Source of the DNA: Lindgomyces ingoldianus
Taxonomy: Eukaryota; Ascomycota; Dothideomycetes; Pleosporales; Lindgomycetaceae
Reading direction: 5' to 3'
Assembly: GCF_010093535.1 (NCBI RefSeq)
Contig: NW_022985164.1
Span: 2,022,287 to 2,086,286, forward strand
Length of the DNA: 64,000 bases
A model generated the notes under the pieces. It was not told where the DNA came from, did not search any database, and was given only the letters and a program-made list of their open reading frames with translations. Shown in pieces: positions 25,259 to 36,108 of this stretch. The position numbers were made by a program, and so were the translations under genes. Position 1 is the first letter of the stretch. Every line of letters begins with the position of its first letter.

Positions 25259-26192
25259 CTAGATTAATCCCTGCTCCCCCGGAATCACTGTCCCATTCTC
25301 AACAGCTGCCGCATGACCCCTCGCCAGCATTCCATAAACCGGCATATACCTATCCAGATACGGCAGGACTTCTTTAGCCCCAGGAGTATTCCTCCAGTCA
25401 CGCATCAAATCACACACGATGGAGAACAAGCTCACAAGCTGGACGCCGGCCTTCTCCATGCGCGAGTTGGCCGTGTCTCGGACGAGAGCTGTCGTTGTAC
25501 CCGAGGCTTCGATGTTGGCAAAGACGGAGTAGCCTTCGGCGCGGAGAGAAAGCGCAAGGAAGGCGGTGCACACGTCAGTTACGATGCCAGCGACGATGAT
25601 TTGTTGCTTGCCGGTCGCTTTCACGGCCGCGCGGAATTCGGGATTGTCCCAGGCGCTGCGATGGATTAGAAACAGGAAAGGAGGACTAGGAAGAGGACTG
25701 ACTTGACTTCGCCCTGGCGTTGGATGAGGGGGGCATCGGGGTACATTGCTAGCATCTCCTTTGGCAGGGGACCATTCGGACCTGTGGAGGCAACTATTAG
25801 CCAGAGTCACAGTTGGGAATTAGATGAGGCATACCTTGCTGAGCCGAGGTAGTCAGGACAGTGGGCAGATTGAAGAGCTTGCCTAGCTCAGCATGAGCCA
25901 TCATGTTGTCACGGTAGAGCGTAGCATCCCAGTCACGGCTGAGCTGGTAGAGGCCGACTTGGAGATCGAGAATCAAGAGCATCTACACAACTGTTAGTAA
26001 GACCACTTTGCAGGAAGGATTCTTAGAAGAAGTTGGACATACAGAGTTGTTCTTGTCGATCCGCTCCCAAGGAACAGCTGGCATATGTTAGATCCATTAT
26101 GACGTTATACAGCAAAACTTGGACTCACCATCACCACGAACGACGTTAAAGAGCCCGAAGGAAAGCAACACAATGCTTGAGCCGAATTTCAT
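25259..26192 (-). CDS. Isochorismatase-family cysteine hydrolase with signal peptide
   Basis: Five exons: 26129-26192, 26043-26077, 25835-25982, 25703-25781 and 25259-25655, 240 residues, all in frame. Exon 1 encodes a classical signal peptide (MKFGSSIVLLSFGLF then NVVRGD), so the enzyme is probably secreted. The hydrolase core shows the family's catalytic set: Asp in LLILDLQVGLY, Lys in ATGKQQIIVAG, and the nucleophile Cys in GIVTDVCTAF, with the usual QR-type strand before it. It is closest in style to the YcaC-like branch (hydrolases of small amides or unknown substrates) rather than to true isochorismatases. The substrate is unknown. Secretion is the unusual point, since most family members are cytosolic. 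Confidence 0.85.
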
Positions 26193-28711
26193 AGCGACTT
26201 ATTAATGAAAGCCTCTCTTATTTCTTGCTTGAAATAGTCTTGCTGAATATGCTAGAGAGGAGTGAGCGGTGTTAGACTTCAATGCAGGAACTTGGGAGGC
26301 TTTATATACCTCAACATCTTCACTACTCCCTCCCATCAAAGCATCGGTAATCCACATCCTCTTAATCCAGCTAGCATATAAGGCCCATCACGATGTCAAT
26401 TCTTTCCCGCTTCTTAGCCCACTGCGAAGTGTTCGTCCAACTGCTAGATCGTCAGGCCGACATGCATAGAAGATTGCATCGTGACGTTTTGCCGCTCGTC
26501 GGTCGTCAGTCGATACGAAGAAAAGCCGTTGTGGTTGATATCAAAGGCCTGACTAATTCGCTATAACCACCGGGACATGTGGGTATCACACCGAATGGAC
26601 CAAAACCATGAAGGGCCAGGGAGGAAATCTTGCCAAGGTCTCGGACATCAGACCTAGGATCGCCTCGAGCATAGTCCATGGTGTTGAGTGCAGAGCTTGC
26701 TGCTACACCAGCCCATGTGCAAGGCCCGATTTGGTGTTTGATAAAAATTCCAGTAAATGGGGCTACGAGAACCCATGGAAGTAGTTGAGTAGCGTCTCGC
26801 TTGAAGTGGATGCTTGATGCGGCCGCAACGGATACCCCCGCTCTGAACATGCACTTCCCTGCAGGTCATCAGCATTCTGTCACCGCTTTAGCGTATTTTG
26901 AAACGACATGCCTCCTTGTAAACTTTGCTTGTTAGTGGAGTTTGTCGATTGTAAGTCCGAAGGTTGTTAGTCAGGGATTGAAAATCCATTGCAGAAGAGA
27001 AATTCTTCACACTATGGGCTTGGGGGCACTCAACCATTGCGAGACTGGGTTATTGAAAGATGCGGCGTTCTGGAGATCTTGAAATGGTGGGAAGTCGTTA
27101 GGGTTGGCAATGGTGCAGCGACATGTTTCGTTTTCCAATCAAATACAAAGAACGGCCTGCCATATCTCGCCTTCCGCGGTTCTCTTGATGTTCGTTCTTT
27201 CGATATTGGCTATGGTGACCCCGAGTATTCCTCTCCAACCCTGATCGAATTTTGTATGGTCGCAACTTGCCACCGTCGACGATTTCCTAATACTTTATCC
27301 CTCGACCTAATTTCAAAACTCTGATATAAGCGAAATGGGGGGTTTTTGTTGCACGGTCCTTCTGGCCGTCGATGTGACAGTGGAAGGTTCGGATTGGATA
27401 GATGGCATGGAGATACTGATTTGGTCTTGATTGGGCTTCATTCCCCTCACGCTTGTTGGATAGATAAAAACAACGACTTGAATTAGTAGAACGTTAAAGA
27501 AGAGCGAAATGTGGCCAATGATATTCCTGCGTTGTGAACCACAGATGGGTTCAGGTCCACAGCACCACCACGTTTCCTAAACACTTATCGTATACTGCGC
27601 ATTCCAATATTACGAGTAGCGCCCAGCCTCAATTACCATCGTGAAGCAGGGTCTAGTGGTAAGCCGACGCGAATTAAATAGAGCATGTTGTCACATAGCG
27701 CGGAACAACTAGGGTAGGCTCTATCTATTCGATATCTTTCTAGAACTGCAGGTGAGTCAACGGGATGCTAATATCTGTCTGAATTACCCATCCTGTCACG
27801 TCTCACGTCAGTTGTTAAGATGCAATGTGAGGACAAAAACGACTAGGACCTGGAAGAGAATGTTCATTGAGGAAGGGCGTGACGAGGAATGGTTGTGGGG
27901 GAGAGGGTGGGCATTTTAATTGGTGCTCACTCCAATAAAGCACAATCATGAAGAGAACGTAGAAATGGCCAAAAGGTTACCAGACGTTCGCTCTTCACCT
28001 TTAAACCTCTTCCTCGCGTTGCGATTTGGGTATCGTGTGAATCGTAGACGAGGGAAACTCTATGATGCTATCATTGCATATTTGCTAGGCGGTATCGTGG
28101 AGCGAAGACGTGTACTCAGCCGTCAATATTCTGTCGCTGATATGTCGTTGTCGGAAGAGGACCAGGGGAGCGGTGACGACGAATGAGAATACTACAGGCA
28201 CGCTCTTCGTTGTTTAAATATAGCCATTCACGATATATAAACGGCTAATCAAGCCTCGCATTCACGGATCTAACGATACGCTGAATTACGGTCTGATGAA
28301 AGAGGTGGCGGGATGCTTTTTGAAGAATACGAAATGAGGCTAGTAGGCGGACCAACTTACGGCCGGTAAAGCGACCTTAAGAGCTGCTGATTGGTCGAGA
28401 AAGCTACGTCCGAGATCATGACCATCAACTTCAGATCACGAAACCCTCACGGCTTTCCTCACGGCTTTATTCTTCTCCGTGCGTGCTGAATATACGTGCT
28501 GGCTGCCATATCACTCTATGCGATTTCCGCCTCGCCTCGCGGAGTCGGATAGATAGTGCAAATGTCGGGCAAGATTTGTTGCGATGAAAGAGATACAAAT
28601 AGGTCACTACTCCCCTTTGTTCATGTCATCTTAATCCGTTACAACGCATACCTTCGTCTTCTAAATAATTATAAACCTTGACATCCGTATTGGTTATCTT
28701 ATCTAGTAATA
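26193..28711. other. Gene-poor interval with unassigned short frames
   Basis: About 2.5 kb between the isochorismatase-like gene and an SDR gene. Frames at 26506-26850 (minus), 26989-27324 (plus) and 27920-28186 (plus) are 88-114 residues and match nothing I recognise. I could not build spliced models around them. They may be decayed genes or chance frames. The promoter of the SDR lies at the right end. Confidence 0.35.
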
Positions 28712-29710
28712 ATGGTATTCCTCGACTTAGTCAAGTCTTCCAACACAAAACTTCCCTCCCACTTGGTCGCTGTTTTCGTAGGAGGCACTTCTGGCATCGG
28801 CGAATATGCTCTTAAGGCCTTCGCTAAGCACTGTAAACATCCTCGAGCATACTTTATCGGACGGTCTCAAAAGGCTGCTGATCGAATCTCATCCGAGCTC
28901 AAGACCCTGAATCCTGATGGAGAGTATATTTTCATGAGAATGGACACGGGATTGCTCAAAAACGTCGACAAAGCCTGTCAAGAGTTGAAAGCGAAAGAGA
29001 AGGTTATCAACATCCTGTTCATCACCACAGGTACACTTTCCAGTGGAACAGACACAGAAGAAGGTTTACACCTAGCGGCGTCATTGATCGTCCACTCACG
29101 AACTCGGTTCATGCTCAATCTTCTCCCACTCTTGCGCGCAGCGCCAGACCTTCGACGAGTCGTTTCTGTCATGGCTGGCACTAAGGAAGGCCCTTTCGTG
29201 AATGAAGATTTCCAGTGCAGGAATGTCCCACTCATGAGAGCACGTGGCCAAGGCGCATCCACCATCACTCTAAGTCTAGAAACTGTTGCAAAGATGGCCC
29301 CCGAAGTGTCCTTTATCCACGACTTCCCTGGCCCCGTCCGCAGTAACATAGCCCGAGACCCAGGCTTCGTACCGTTTATATTGAAAGCTATCTTTAAGGT
29401 CTTCGGTCCCCTTGTCTACATTCCAAACGACGAATCTGGAGAGCGCCACTTGTACCTAGCGACTAGTGCACAGTATCCCCCACATGATGGCGAGGCCTCT
29501 GGCGTTCCTGTAGGTGGTGGTCTTGCTATTGCCCACGGTACCAATGGAAAGCCCGGTAGTGGTGTCTACACCGTTGACCAACATTGCGAAAGCGGAGGAG
29601 CAAAAAATGAGGAGCTCCTGGCGAAGTTGAGAACGGAAGGGTGGGATAAGAAAATATGGGATCATATTCAGGGGGAGTTTGTCCGGATTACTGGGAAGGA
29701 ATCTATTTAG
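28712..29710 (+). CDS. SDR-like NAD(P)-binding protein, atypical active site
   Basis: Single exon, 332 residues, ATG at 28712. The N-terminal Rossmann fold is clear: VAVFVGGTSGIGEYALKAF is the TGxxxGIG-type dinucleotide loop, RAYFIGRSQ the second strand, and INILFITTGTLSS stands where NNAG normally is. A serine lies in the expected strand (RRVVSVMAGT), but the Tyr-x3-Lys catalytic pair is absent; the equivalent helix reads RARGQGASTITLSLE. This fungal subgroup (with a VSFIHDFPGPVRSNIA-like end) often occurs near secondary-metabolism genes, but none is next to it here. It could be a reductase using other residues or a non-catalytic binding protein. Confidence 0.8.
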   Translation: MVFLDLVKSSNTKLPSHLVAVFVGGTSGIGEYALKAFAKHCKHPRAYFIGRSQKAADRISSELKTLNPDGEYIFMRMDTGLLKNVDKACQELKAKEKVINILFITTGTLSSGTDTEEGLHLAASLIVHSRTRFMLNLLPLLRAAPDLRRVVSVMAGTKEGPFVNEDFQCRNVPLMRARGQGASTITLSLETVAKMAPEVSFIHDFPGPVRSNIARDPGFVPFILKAIFKVFGPLVYIPNDESGERHLYLATSAQYPPHDGEASGVPVGGGLAIAHGTNGKPGSGVYTVDQHCESGGAKNEELLAKLRTEGWDKKIWDHIQGEFVRITGKESI

Positions 29711-30793
29711 ATTGAAGTTGCAGGAACGGATGGGTTTAGTGATCGTTTAGCCTCCTCCAACGTGGCATTCTGTTTGAAGTGCATTAGAAAGCGTTAAATA
29801 TTTCATCTTAATGAATTGATAGAATCGATTGAATACTTCCGTCAAGCAAATGAAGGTGGGCCTAATATACAATGTGATATTAGTCGGGAATAGTACTAAA
29901 CGGTGAAAATAGCTAGGGGAGAGTGAACTCTAGAAGGGAGAGAGGAGAGATTTAAATTCTGTCAGCCTAGTCGTTCCTGACTAATAATTCGGGGTTGTGT
30001 TTGCTCACTGTGATGCAGTGGGATCGCCATGCCAATTAAGGTCGGTAAGACCAGAAATACCAGTTCAATGGTTTAAAAAATCGCACACTTGAATGCCTCC
30101 TTGAGGTGCGCAATGTTGGCGCGAACTGCTTCTAGATCCTTCTCTTTATCCTCAACCTTGTGCATCAAACTTCAATAGCTTCAGCACATCTAGCAATCTC
30201 TTCTTCCTTCGGCACATCGTCATTTATTGAAGAAAGAAGATATTGAACGTGTTTTGTCTCTTGGATGTCCAACTGGCACGTTGAAGGGCTAATTATCTTT
30301 TCCCAATCCTCCAGGGGGGCAGTTTGAAGGAGAGCTTGGTGCGACGAATACGGAGTAGCGGACTCGAGGCTGCTTTAGTATATTGAATTTTCGAAGCTAG
30401 CATATGCAATCTGTCTTGCGGAGTGCAGGAGGGGGATTAAAATAAAGCCACTATAGAGATATTAAAAAGAGTTCAAGGTAAGATGGTGTAATAGAAGAGT
30501 TGGTAACATGATATGAAGCAAAGAAGTGAGTGATCTTTAAGCTCTGCGCAGAAATTCTTCTTATACAATAGTTACAGTAGTAATCATGAGTTATTGTTCA
30601 ATTAACGTTAGCTGCTTTCTTGTTTGTTATTCTCACTAGTGTGCACCCTACTGATAGCTATTCAGACAATTACCTTATTCTTCACTTCTTCCTTTCACCT
30701 TTCCAAGATCTCTCCTGTATGACATGCAAAATAATATTGCAACAAATTGATTAGTTTTCTATTTCTTTCCTATTAGCTTCTGTGCTTGTTTTA
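29711..30793. other. AT-rich interval without genes
   Basis: AT-rich, with no open frame of note. It could be decayed repeat or transposon sequence (for example after RIP), but I saw no terminal repeats or transposase remnant. Confidence 0.4.
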
Positions 30794-31096
30794 TTATTGT
30801 TGGGCAGTCTTTTTGATTTTAAGGTTGGCTCTATTACACTTCTCGCGACCTACTTTACCGTCACGTGATGCATCGTTTGCCTTGTCCAAACCCTTCATCG
30901 TGATTGGCAATGTGTTCGAGACGTGGGTGCTATGAGAGAAATGGTATGTAGTCTGAGGAGCTGGCTTCGCGGGAGCTCTTCGTATCACGACTGTACCGCT
31001 CTGGGCAGGGGAAAAGGGTTTGAGGGTCCAGGGTGTCTTGGCGGGGTAAGCTTGTTGTCCAGAAGGCCTGACGTATAAGTGAAGAGAGTACAGCAT
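30794..31096 (-). CDS. Possible small hypothetical protein
   Basis: Open frame of 100 residues from an ATG at 31096 (MLYSLHLYVRPSG...). It is basic at the C-terminus (REKCNRANLKIKKTAQQ). No family recognised. It may be a real small gene, the last exon of a spliced gene, or chance. It is listed because the frame stands out against the AT-rich surroundings. Confidence 0.25.
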   Translation of the reverse strand: MLYSLHLYVRPSGQQAYPAKTPWTLKPFSPAQSGTVVIRRAPAKPAPQTTYHFSHSTHVSNTLPITMKGLDKANDASRDGKVGREKCNRANLKIKKTAQQ

Positions 31097-31708
31097 CCAG
31101 TACGCCAATTCATGTCTTTTGAAAGGTGCAACCCTTTGGAACCCCTAAGCAAGCGCTCGTTTTAGGACGATGTGACAAGATTGCGACAATTCTAAGACTA
31201 GCGAAGGGAGTATCGTTGCTTATTTTGTATAGTGGCTCGGAGATTGAAATTCCTCCTTTCATGGTGTTAGTGGAAGTAAAACCGTCGAGGGAGAATGAGA
31301 GTGGGAGATGTCTAGGTTTGGCCGGTTGGATGAGCGCGGAACCGGCGGGTTCCGGAAACCAGAAGCAGCTCTTCAGCAACCACCAAATGGACGCGACAGC
31401 ACTCACACAACATCCCCCGCTCTCTACAGTCCGTCATACAGCCTCCTTTGATGTCTCGAACTCTCTCTGTCACTTAACCATCTTTGTCCTACTATTCGGT
31501 CTCACCGTTGACCTATTGAAAATTGAGAACCAAGTCACCCTACCTCGGACCCAATCTGCCCTTCGTGGAACATCCTGAGTACATTGACGAACAATATTAT
31601 ATGTGCGCCTGTGCAAGGAATTCGCAAGCCCTTCGTCCACACCCTTTCGCCTTCGTGCCTTAGACTTTTGGGTACATTTCTGCTTCCCTCGCCACTGGTA
31701 TTCGCAGC
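31097..31708. other. Upstream region of the DHCR24-like gene
   Basis: About 600 bp with overlapping frames on both strands (31126-31578 plus, 31110-31406 minus). Neither has family resemblance. It probably includes the promoter of the downstream oxidoreductase. Confidence 0.4.
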
Positions 31709-33262
31709 ATGGAACGCCACAGCGTCATGGTCCAGCAAATACAAACGAAAATACGCGAGTTCTACAACTCCAAGACGCCGTATCGAGTCTATCATGGATC
31801 TACGAACAGTACGCGTCATGTCGCATTTGATCCAGACCGGATTGTGGACGTGAGCTCATTGAATCGCGTTCTGCATCTAGACCTGGAGAAAAAGACCGCC
31901 CTCGTCGAACCGAATATGCCAATGGACGCCCTTGTAAACGAGACGATAGGAGTGGGCCTCCTGCCGCCTGTTGTTATGGAGTTCCCAGGGATTACGGTCG
32001 GCGGCGGCTTTGTTGGCACAGCTGGTGAGAGTAGCAGCTTTAAATATGGGTTTTTTGACCAAACAGTCAACTGGGTTGAGATAGTACTGGCTGACGGTAC
32101 ACTTGCCGTTGCCTCTAGCACCGAACATCCTGATCTCTTTAGGGGTTTGGCAGGCAGCTTTGGTACTCTGGGCGTCCTTACGCTGGTCGAGCTGCGCCTG
32201 ATCGACTACAAACCATACGTTGCTTTAACGTACTACCCAACATCGAGCATCCACAGTGCCATAATAAAACTGAAAGACGAGACAGCCCGATCCGATAACG
32301 ATTTTGTGGACGGGATCCTGTTCACCAAAGTGAAGGGGGCAGTTGTATCTGGACGGCTGACTGATTCGTGTCAACAAGCCGGTAAACTTCAGCGATTCGC
32401 CCGTCCCTGGAACCCATGGTTCTACCTTCATGCCCGATCGATTGCGGATAGGGGAAAACCTTTTAGTGAAGTTGTCCCTACCAAAGACTACCTCTTCCGC
32501 TACGATCGTGGATCTTTCTGGATGGGGATGTACGCCTTTCAGTACTTCCTGTTGCCCTTCAACGCTGTAACTCGCTGGATCCTGGATTATTTCATGCATT
32601 CGAGAATCATGTACCACGCAATGCACGCCTCCGGCCATACCGATCGCTATATAATACAAGATCTTGCACTGCCAGCGCTGAACGCGTCCGAATTCATCAA
32701 CTTCATAGATTCAAGATTTGGAATCTATCCTCTTTGGTTATGCCCACTTCCCCAAAACACTAGAGGCTCTATGGCCCACCCAAACAGTCTTGCCAAGTCT
32801 CGAAACATAGCATTCCAAGCATCCAGCGACGGCGATGACCCGTCCAGCGACAGCTCCAATTCAGCAGAGCAGTACATCAATGTTGGAGTTTGGGGCCCCT
32901 ATCAGTCCAGCTATCCCGAATACGTGAAGGCAAACCGCGACCTCGAGGCAAGTGTGCAGAAAATGGGGGGTTTAAAGTGGCTCTATGCTCGGGCTTTCTA
33001 CACAGAAGAAGAATTCTGGGAGATATACGATAAGCGCAAGTACACTGCTCTTCGCCAAAAATATAACGCTAGCTCTCTTCCAACGATCTACGAGAAAGTT
33101 CGAGAACATTCCGAAAGAGATCGCGAAGAGAATTTCTACGGACAGGGCCTGAAAGGACAAGTAAAGCGACTCGTGCTCAGCACTGCATTCATGAGGGCTG
33201 TTTACGGAATTTGGAAGGCCATTCGCGGCGGCGACTATCTTCTCAAGCGCAAGAGGGAGTAA
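31709..33262 (+). CDS. DHCR24/DWF1-like FAD-linked oxidoreductase
   Basis: Single exon, 517 residues, starting at the ATG at 31709. The N-terminal half is a FAD-binding type-4 domain in the DHCR24 (delta-24 sterol reductase/DIMINUTO) style: ALVEPNMPMDALV, GLLPPVVMEFPGITVGGGF, then GTAGESSSFKYGFFDQTV and LADGTLAVASSTEHPDLFRG, and GSFGTLGVLTLVEL. The C-terminal half shares the family's spacing, with DYLFRYDRGSFWMGM and later WLYARAFYTEEEFWEIYDK. Plant and animal members reduce the C24 double bond of sterols at the ER. I do not see the long N-terminal membrane anchor of the animal enzyme. Ergosterol synthesis uses the unrelated ERG4 instead, so the substrate here is uncertain. Confidence 0.85.
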   Translation: MERHSVMVQQIQTKIREFYNSKTPYRVYHGSTNSTRHVAFDPDRIVDVSSLNRVLHLDLEKKTALVEPNMPMDALVNETIGVGLLPPVVMEFPGITVGGGFVGTAGESSSFKYGFFDQTVNWVEIVLADGTLAVASSTEHPDLFRGLAGSFGTLGVLTLVELRLIDYKPYVALTYYPTSSIHSAIIKLKDETARSDNDFVDGILFTKVKGAVVSGRLTDSCQQAGKLQRFARPWNPWFYLHARSIADRGKPFSEVVPTKDYLFRYDRGSFWMGMYAFQYFLLPFNAVTRWILDYFMHSRIMYHAMHASGHTDRYIIQDLALPALNASEFINFIDSRFGIYPLWLCPLPQNTRGSMAHPNSLAKSRNIAFQASSDGDDPSSDSSNSAEQYINVGVWGPYQSSYPEYVKANRDLEASVQKMGGLKWLYARAFYTEEEFWEIYDKRKYTALRQKYNASSLPTIYEKVREHSERDREENFYGQGLKGQVKRLVLSTAFMRAVYGIWKAIRGGDYLLKRKRE

Positions 33263-34207
33263 AGTCAGCCCCACATGGGTTAGTTTACACAAGGGAGTCG
33301 TCAAGACAACTTTTTCAGTCTACTCTGAGTGGTTTCTCCTTAAGTTCGTATTCGTTGTGCCCCCAAAGATTTTCAAGGAACTCCTAGCTATTCTAATAGA
33401 TATTTATGTAACGAGATAGGTGGAATAGTGGATTGAAGCTCCGTGGCCGTTTCTTTAATTCCACTTCCCCCCTCTCCAATAAGGCACTGTTCGCCAAAGA
33501 TTCATAGAACCAATTCGCCTCAAACGTCTGCATAATATCTTCCAAATCGGTCGACCGTTTCACTAAAGGAACACCACATGAGGGTTCTCGAGCCTTATGC
33601 GATTTTCTGCATTTTTATCGATGCGATAAAGTAGACTCGTGAAACTAGACTTCCTTGCTTCTGGGGAAGTCTTGCTACTTGGGGGTCTGTGTATTCTTGG
33701 AATAGCTTTTAGGAATGGATTAAATGTTGAGGGAGCCCTATTAGTTTCGATTCCTATATATTAGAACGAGTACATATGTCAGAAATAGCCAAGATGTGAA
33801 GATCTAGTACCGGCTATGGTCTCCGCCATTTCCTCGGCCTATCGTTTTTTCATGCATTTAATAACCCGCCACTAACGGCGCTTCACAAACTATGAATCAG
33901 CACCTTTCAAATCTTGATTGGCAGCAGACAGTGTAGCCAAGGTCGGCATGTCTCGTACTGACCGAATCGGATATCAGCACGGCGTCTCGGGTACTCGGCC
34001 ATTGGCACAGCACCGAATGCGAAACGGCCATCGAAGCATGGAGATACCAAATCCATCGGTCACTTTCATTTTCTGTCAGAGATACCTAGTGTCATGCTTG
34101 ACATTTGAACATATATAAGGTAGAAGCGGGAGTAAAGCTGCCTGGATTGCAGCATCCAAACGATCCTCCCACATTCTCCATTCCACAATACAATCGAGGA
34201 CTTCAAC
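33263..34207. other. Intergenic region before the cupin gene
   Basis: No gene seen. One TGAATCA heptamer (near 33894) lacks the CTAA/TTAG flanks found in the cluster motif. Cupin promoter at the right end. Confidence 0.45.
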
Positions 34208-34700
34208 ATGGCATCAAAATCCACAAAAGTAGTCAAGATCGACGACGTCTGGCAAGTCGAAGGGTATTTGGCTCCTGATTACATCTGCTCTTCATATTTT
34301 CCATCTAAAACAATTCAGGCGTCCACGCGAAGGTCTCAAAATCCTCTCCACCTTGCAACCCTCCAATCTTCCTGGCAAGATCATGATTGTTGCTGAAGTC
34401 AATTTTCCACCTAACGGCGCCACCCCAGCCCACCGCCATGGTGGGGCTGCTGTAGTAGCGGTTGCACTCGAGGGTACGACCGTGAATCAAATGAATTGCG
34501 AGGAGCCGATAACTTGCCCTCCGGGAAGTTTTTGGTACGAGGCTCCAGGATGCCATCATGTGTGGAGTGAGAACATGAGTAAGGATGATGGGGCGAGGTT
34601 TTTGGCCATTTTAATTGTGGATGAGGAGGTTGTACAAGATGGAATGGAGGGTATTCTGGTTCTGGATGCGGAGGTGGAGGCGAGGGAGAAGGGAGAGTAA
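34208..34700 (+). CDS. Small single-domain cupin protein
   Basis: Two exons, 34208-34263 and 34319-34700, give 145 residues; the junction (WQVEG/RPREGLK) is in frame. One cupin barrel is evident: motif 1 is PPNGATPAHRHGGAAVVAV, with two of the metal-binding histidines and the following hydrophobic strand, and motif 2 is PGCHHVWSENMS. Such small fungal cupins are often dioxygenase-like, isomerase-like or merely binding proteins. No substrate can be inferred from the neighbours. No signal peptide, so probably cytosolic. Confidence 0.85.
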
Positions 34701-35675
34701 TTATAAGAAACTAGGAATTAGGCAGTAAGGCGGATAGGGTTTTGCTATACTATGCATCCAATTCTGGACCTATGGGATCAGCAATGGGCTTAGGGACTCA
34801 TAATTCAATCTAGAATAGTACCACACCTACGTTTCATGCCTTGAGAAGGTTGTTATAAAGGTTTCATGCACTCTTAGGACAAAAGCGAAATTAAGTCTGT
34901 GCAGCCTATAAGCGAGTATTGGAGTTAAAGCCTTGCCCACGCGAGAAGATCTTCATGTATGACGTAGCCTGTAGCGCCAGTACGTTCTTAATAGCACTCG
35001 CCACAGGCCAAATTATTTGCATTCAAACCCCCTCCCCTAATTCCTACTATCCAGCTGTTTCAATTTTCACTGAGAGTCAAGTCATGCCAGCTAATGCTCA
35101 TCTCTTGCTCTGTGTGGGGGTTCCGATCCTTTCATTTCCTGTTAACAGCATGGCGGGCTAGGTAGAAGGTCAGGTAGTTGCACAAGCAAGGTGTGGTACA
35201 TCAATACCAACCTCTAAATATCTGCTACTACTATTAACAATGTGGCAAGCTAGTGCCTCCGTGTAGTTCCATATTTAGATATCTCCTTCTCTCCGCAAAT
35301 ATATAAAGCGGTTCCCTCGTGACGCAACATCACATTGCGGAGCAAGTTAGGAAGCAGCTATTTCCTCCTCTCGATTGAGTGCGAAGGCTAGAAGTGGATT
35401 AGGTATAGCCCGGACGATGGGTACATTGATGGAACGTTGAAACCGATGGTAGAATTGGATCAAAAAGTAGACAAATTCTGATACTACTGCAGCAAAGAGG
35501 GTCACGGAACATCCAGCGAACACGAACACTCCCGGAAAAAAAAAAATTGTTTTTTCTATATACCAAAGGAGTGTGAGTGATAATGTAACCAAATTAACAC
35601 AAGGTAGTTCTGTATAGACTTATAGAGGCTCCTCCACATCCCATCAGCTCTCTTTTAGGCTCTACAGGCGTCGTA
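34701..35675. other. Gene-poor interval
   Basis: AT-rich. A hydrophobic 80-residue frame on the minus strand (35347-35592) and a plus frame (34919-35161) have no support beyond being open. No gene claimed. Confidence 0.4.
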
Positions 35676-36108
35676 TCAGAGGAAACGCGCAGAGCCAACT
35701 TTCTGAGCAAAACACTGGTCGGGATTTCCAGGATGAAGATCGAAGTAGTTACCCTGATTGACGGGACAGCCAGGGAGGCTGTAGACCCTCACTGCATGAA
35801 TTTGTTAGTATTCCATCTTTTCAAACGACCATTTCCGCTTGGGGGTGTTTATTTCGCTTACAAGTACGAGTAAGATGGTTCCCAGTCAAACTAATGCTGT
35901 CGTAACCGCCAGTAATGGTGTTGGGGATGCAATCCTCCGTGTTCTGAGCGAACACGATGTCATCGACCAGACGCTGGAGGCAGGCAGTGCCCGCAAAAAA
36001 TTGACCATAGACGGTCGGAGTCGCCTGGCGCTCTTGAACGGGTGTGCCGGGAGCGGCTTGAACTACCACGGAGGCGAATAGGAAAGAAGCAAGAGCTTTG
36101 ATCTGCAT
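35676..36108 (-). CDS. Small secreted protein with four cysteines
   Basis: Two exons, 35862-36108 and 35676-35791, 120 residues, junction in frame (HLTRT/LRVYS). The first residues form a clear signal peptide (MQIKALASFLFASVVVQA) followed by a Pro-rich, Gln/Glu/Arg stretch that could be a pro-region (ending QERQ). The mature part has four cysteines (TACLQ, EDCIP, PGCPV, DQCFA), enough for two disulfides. It resembles no named family. The intron donor and acceptor were chosen because they alone join the two cysteine-bearing parts. Flanks are AT-rich and gene-poor, as is common for lineage-specific secreted proteins. Confidence 0.65.

Noticed and set aside
29711..30793. AT-rich interval as a RIP-mutated transposon
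   Set aside because: No terminal repeats, target-site duplications or transposase remnants could be seen; AT-richness alone is not enough.
34208..34396. Cupin frame that stops early at 34396
   Set aside because: A 55-bp intron (34264-34318) connects the start to the cupin core in frame.
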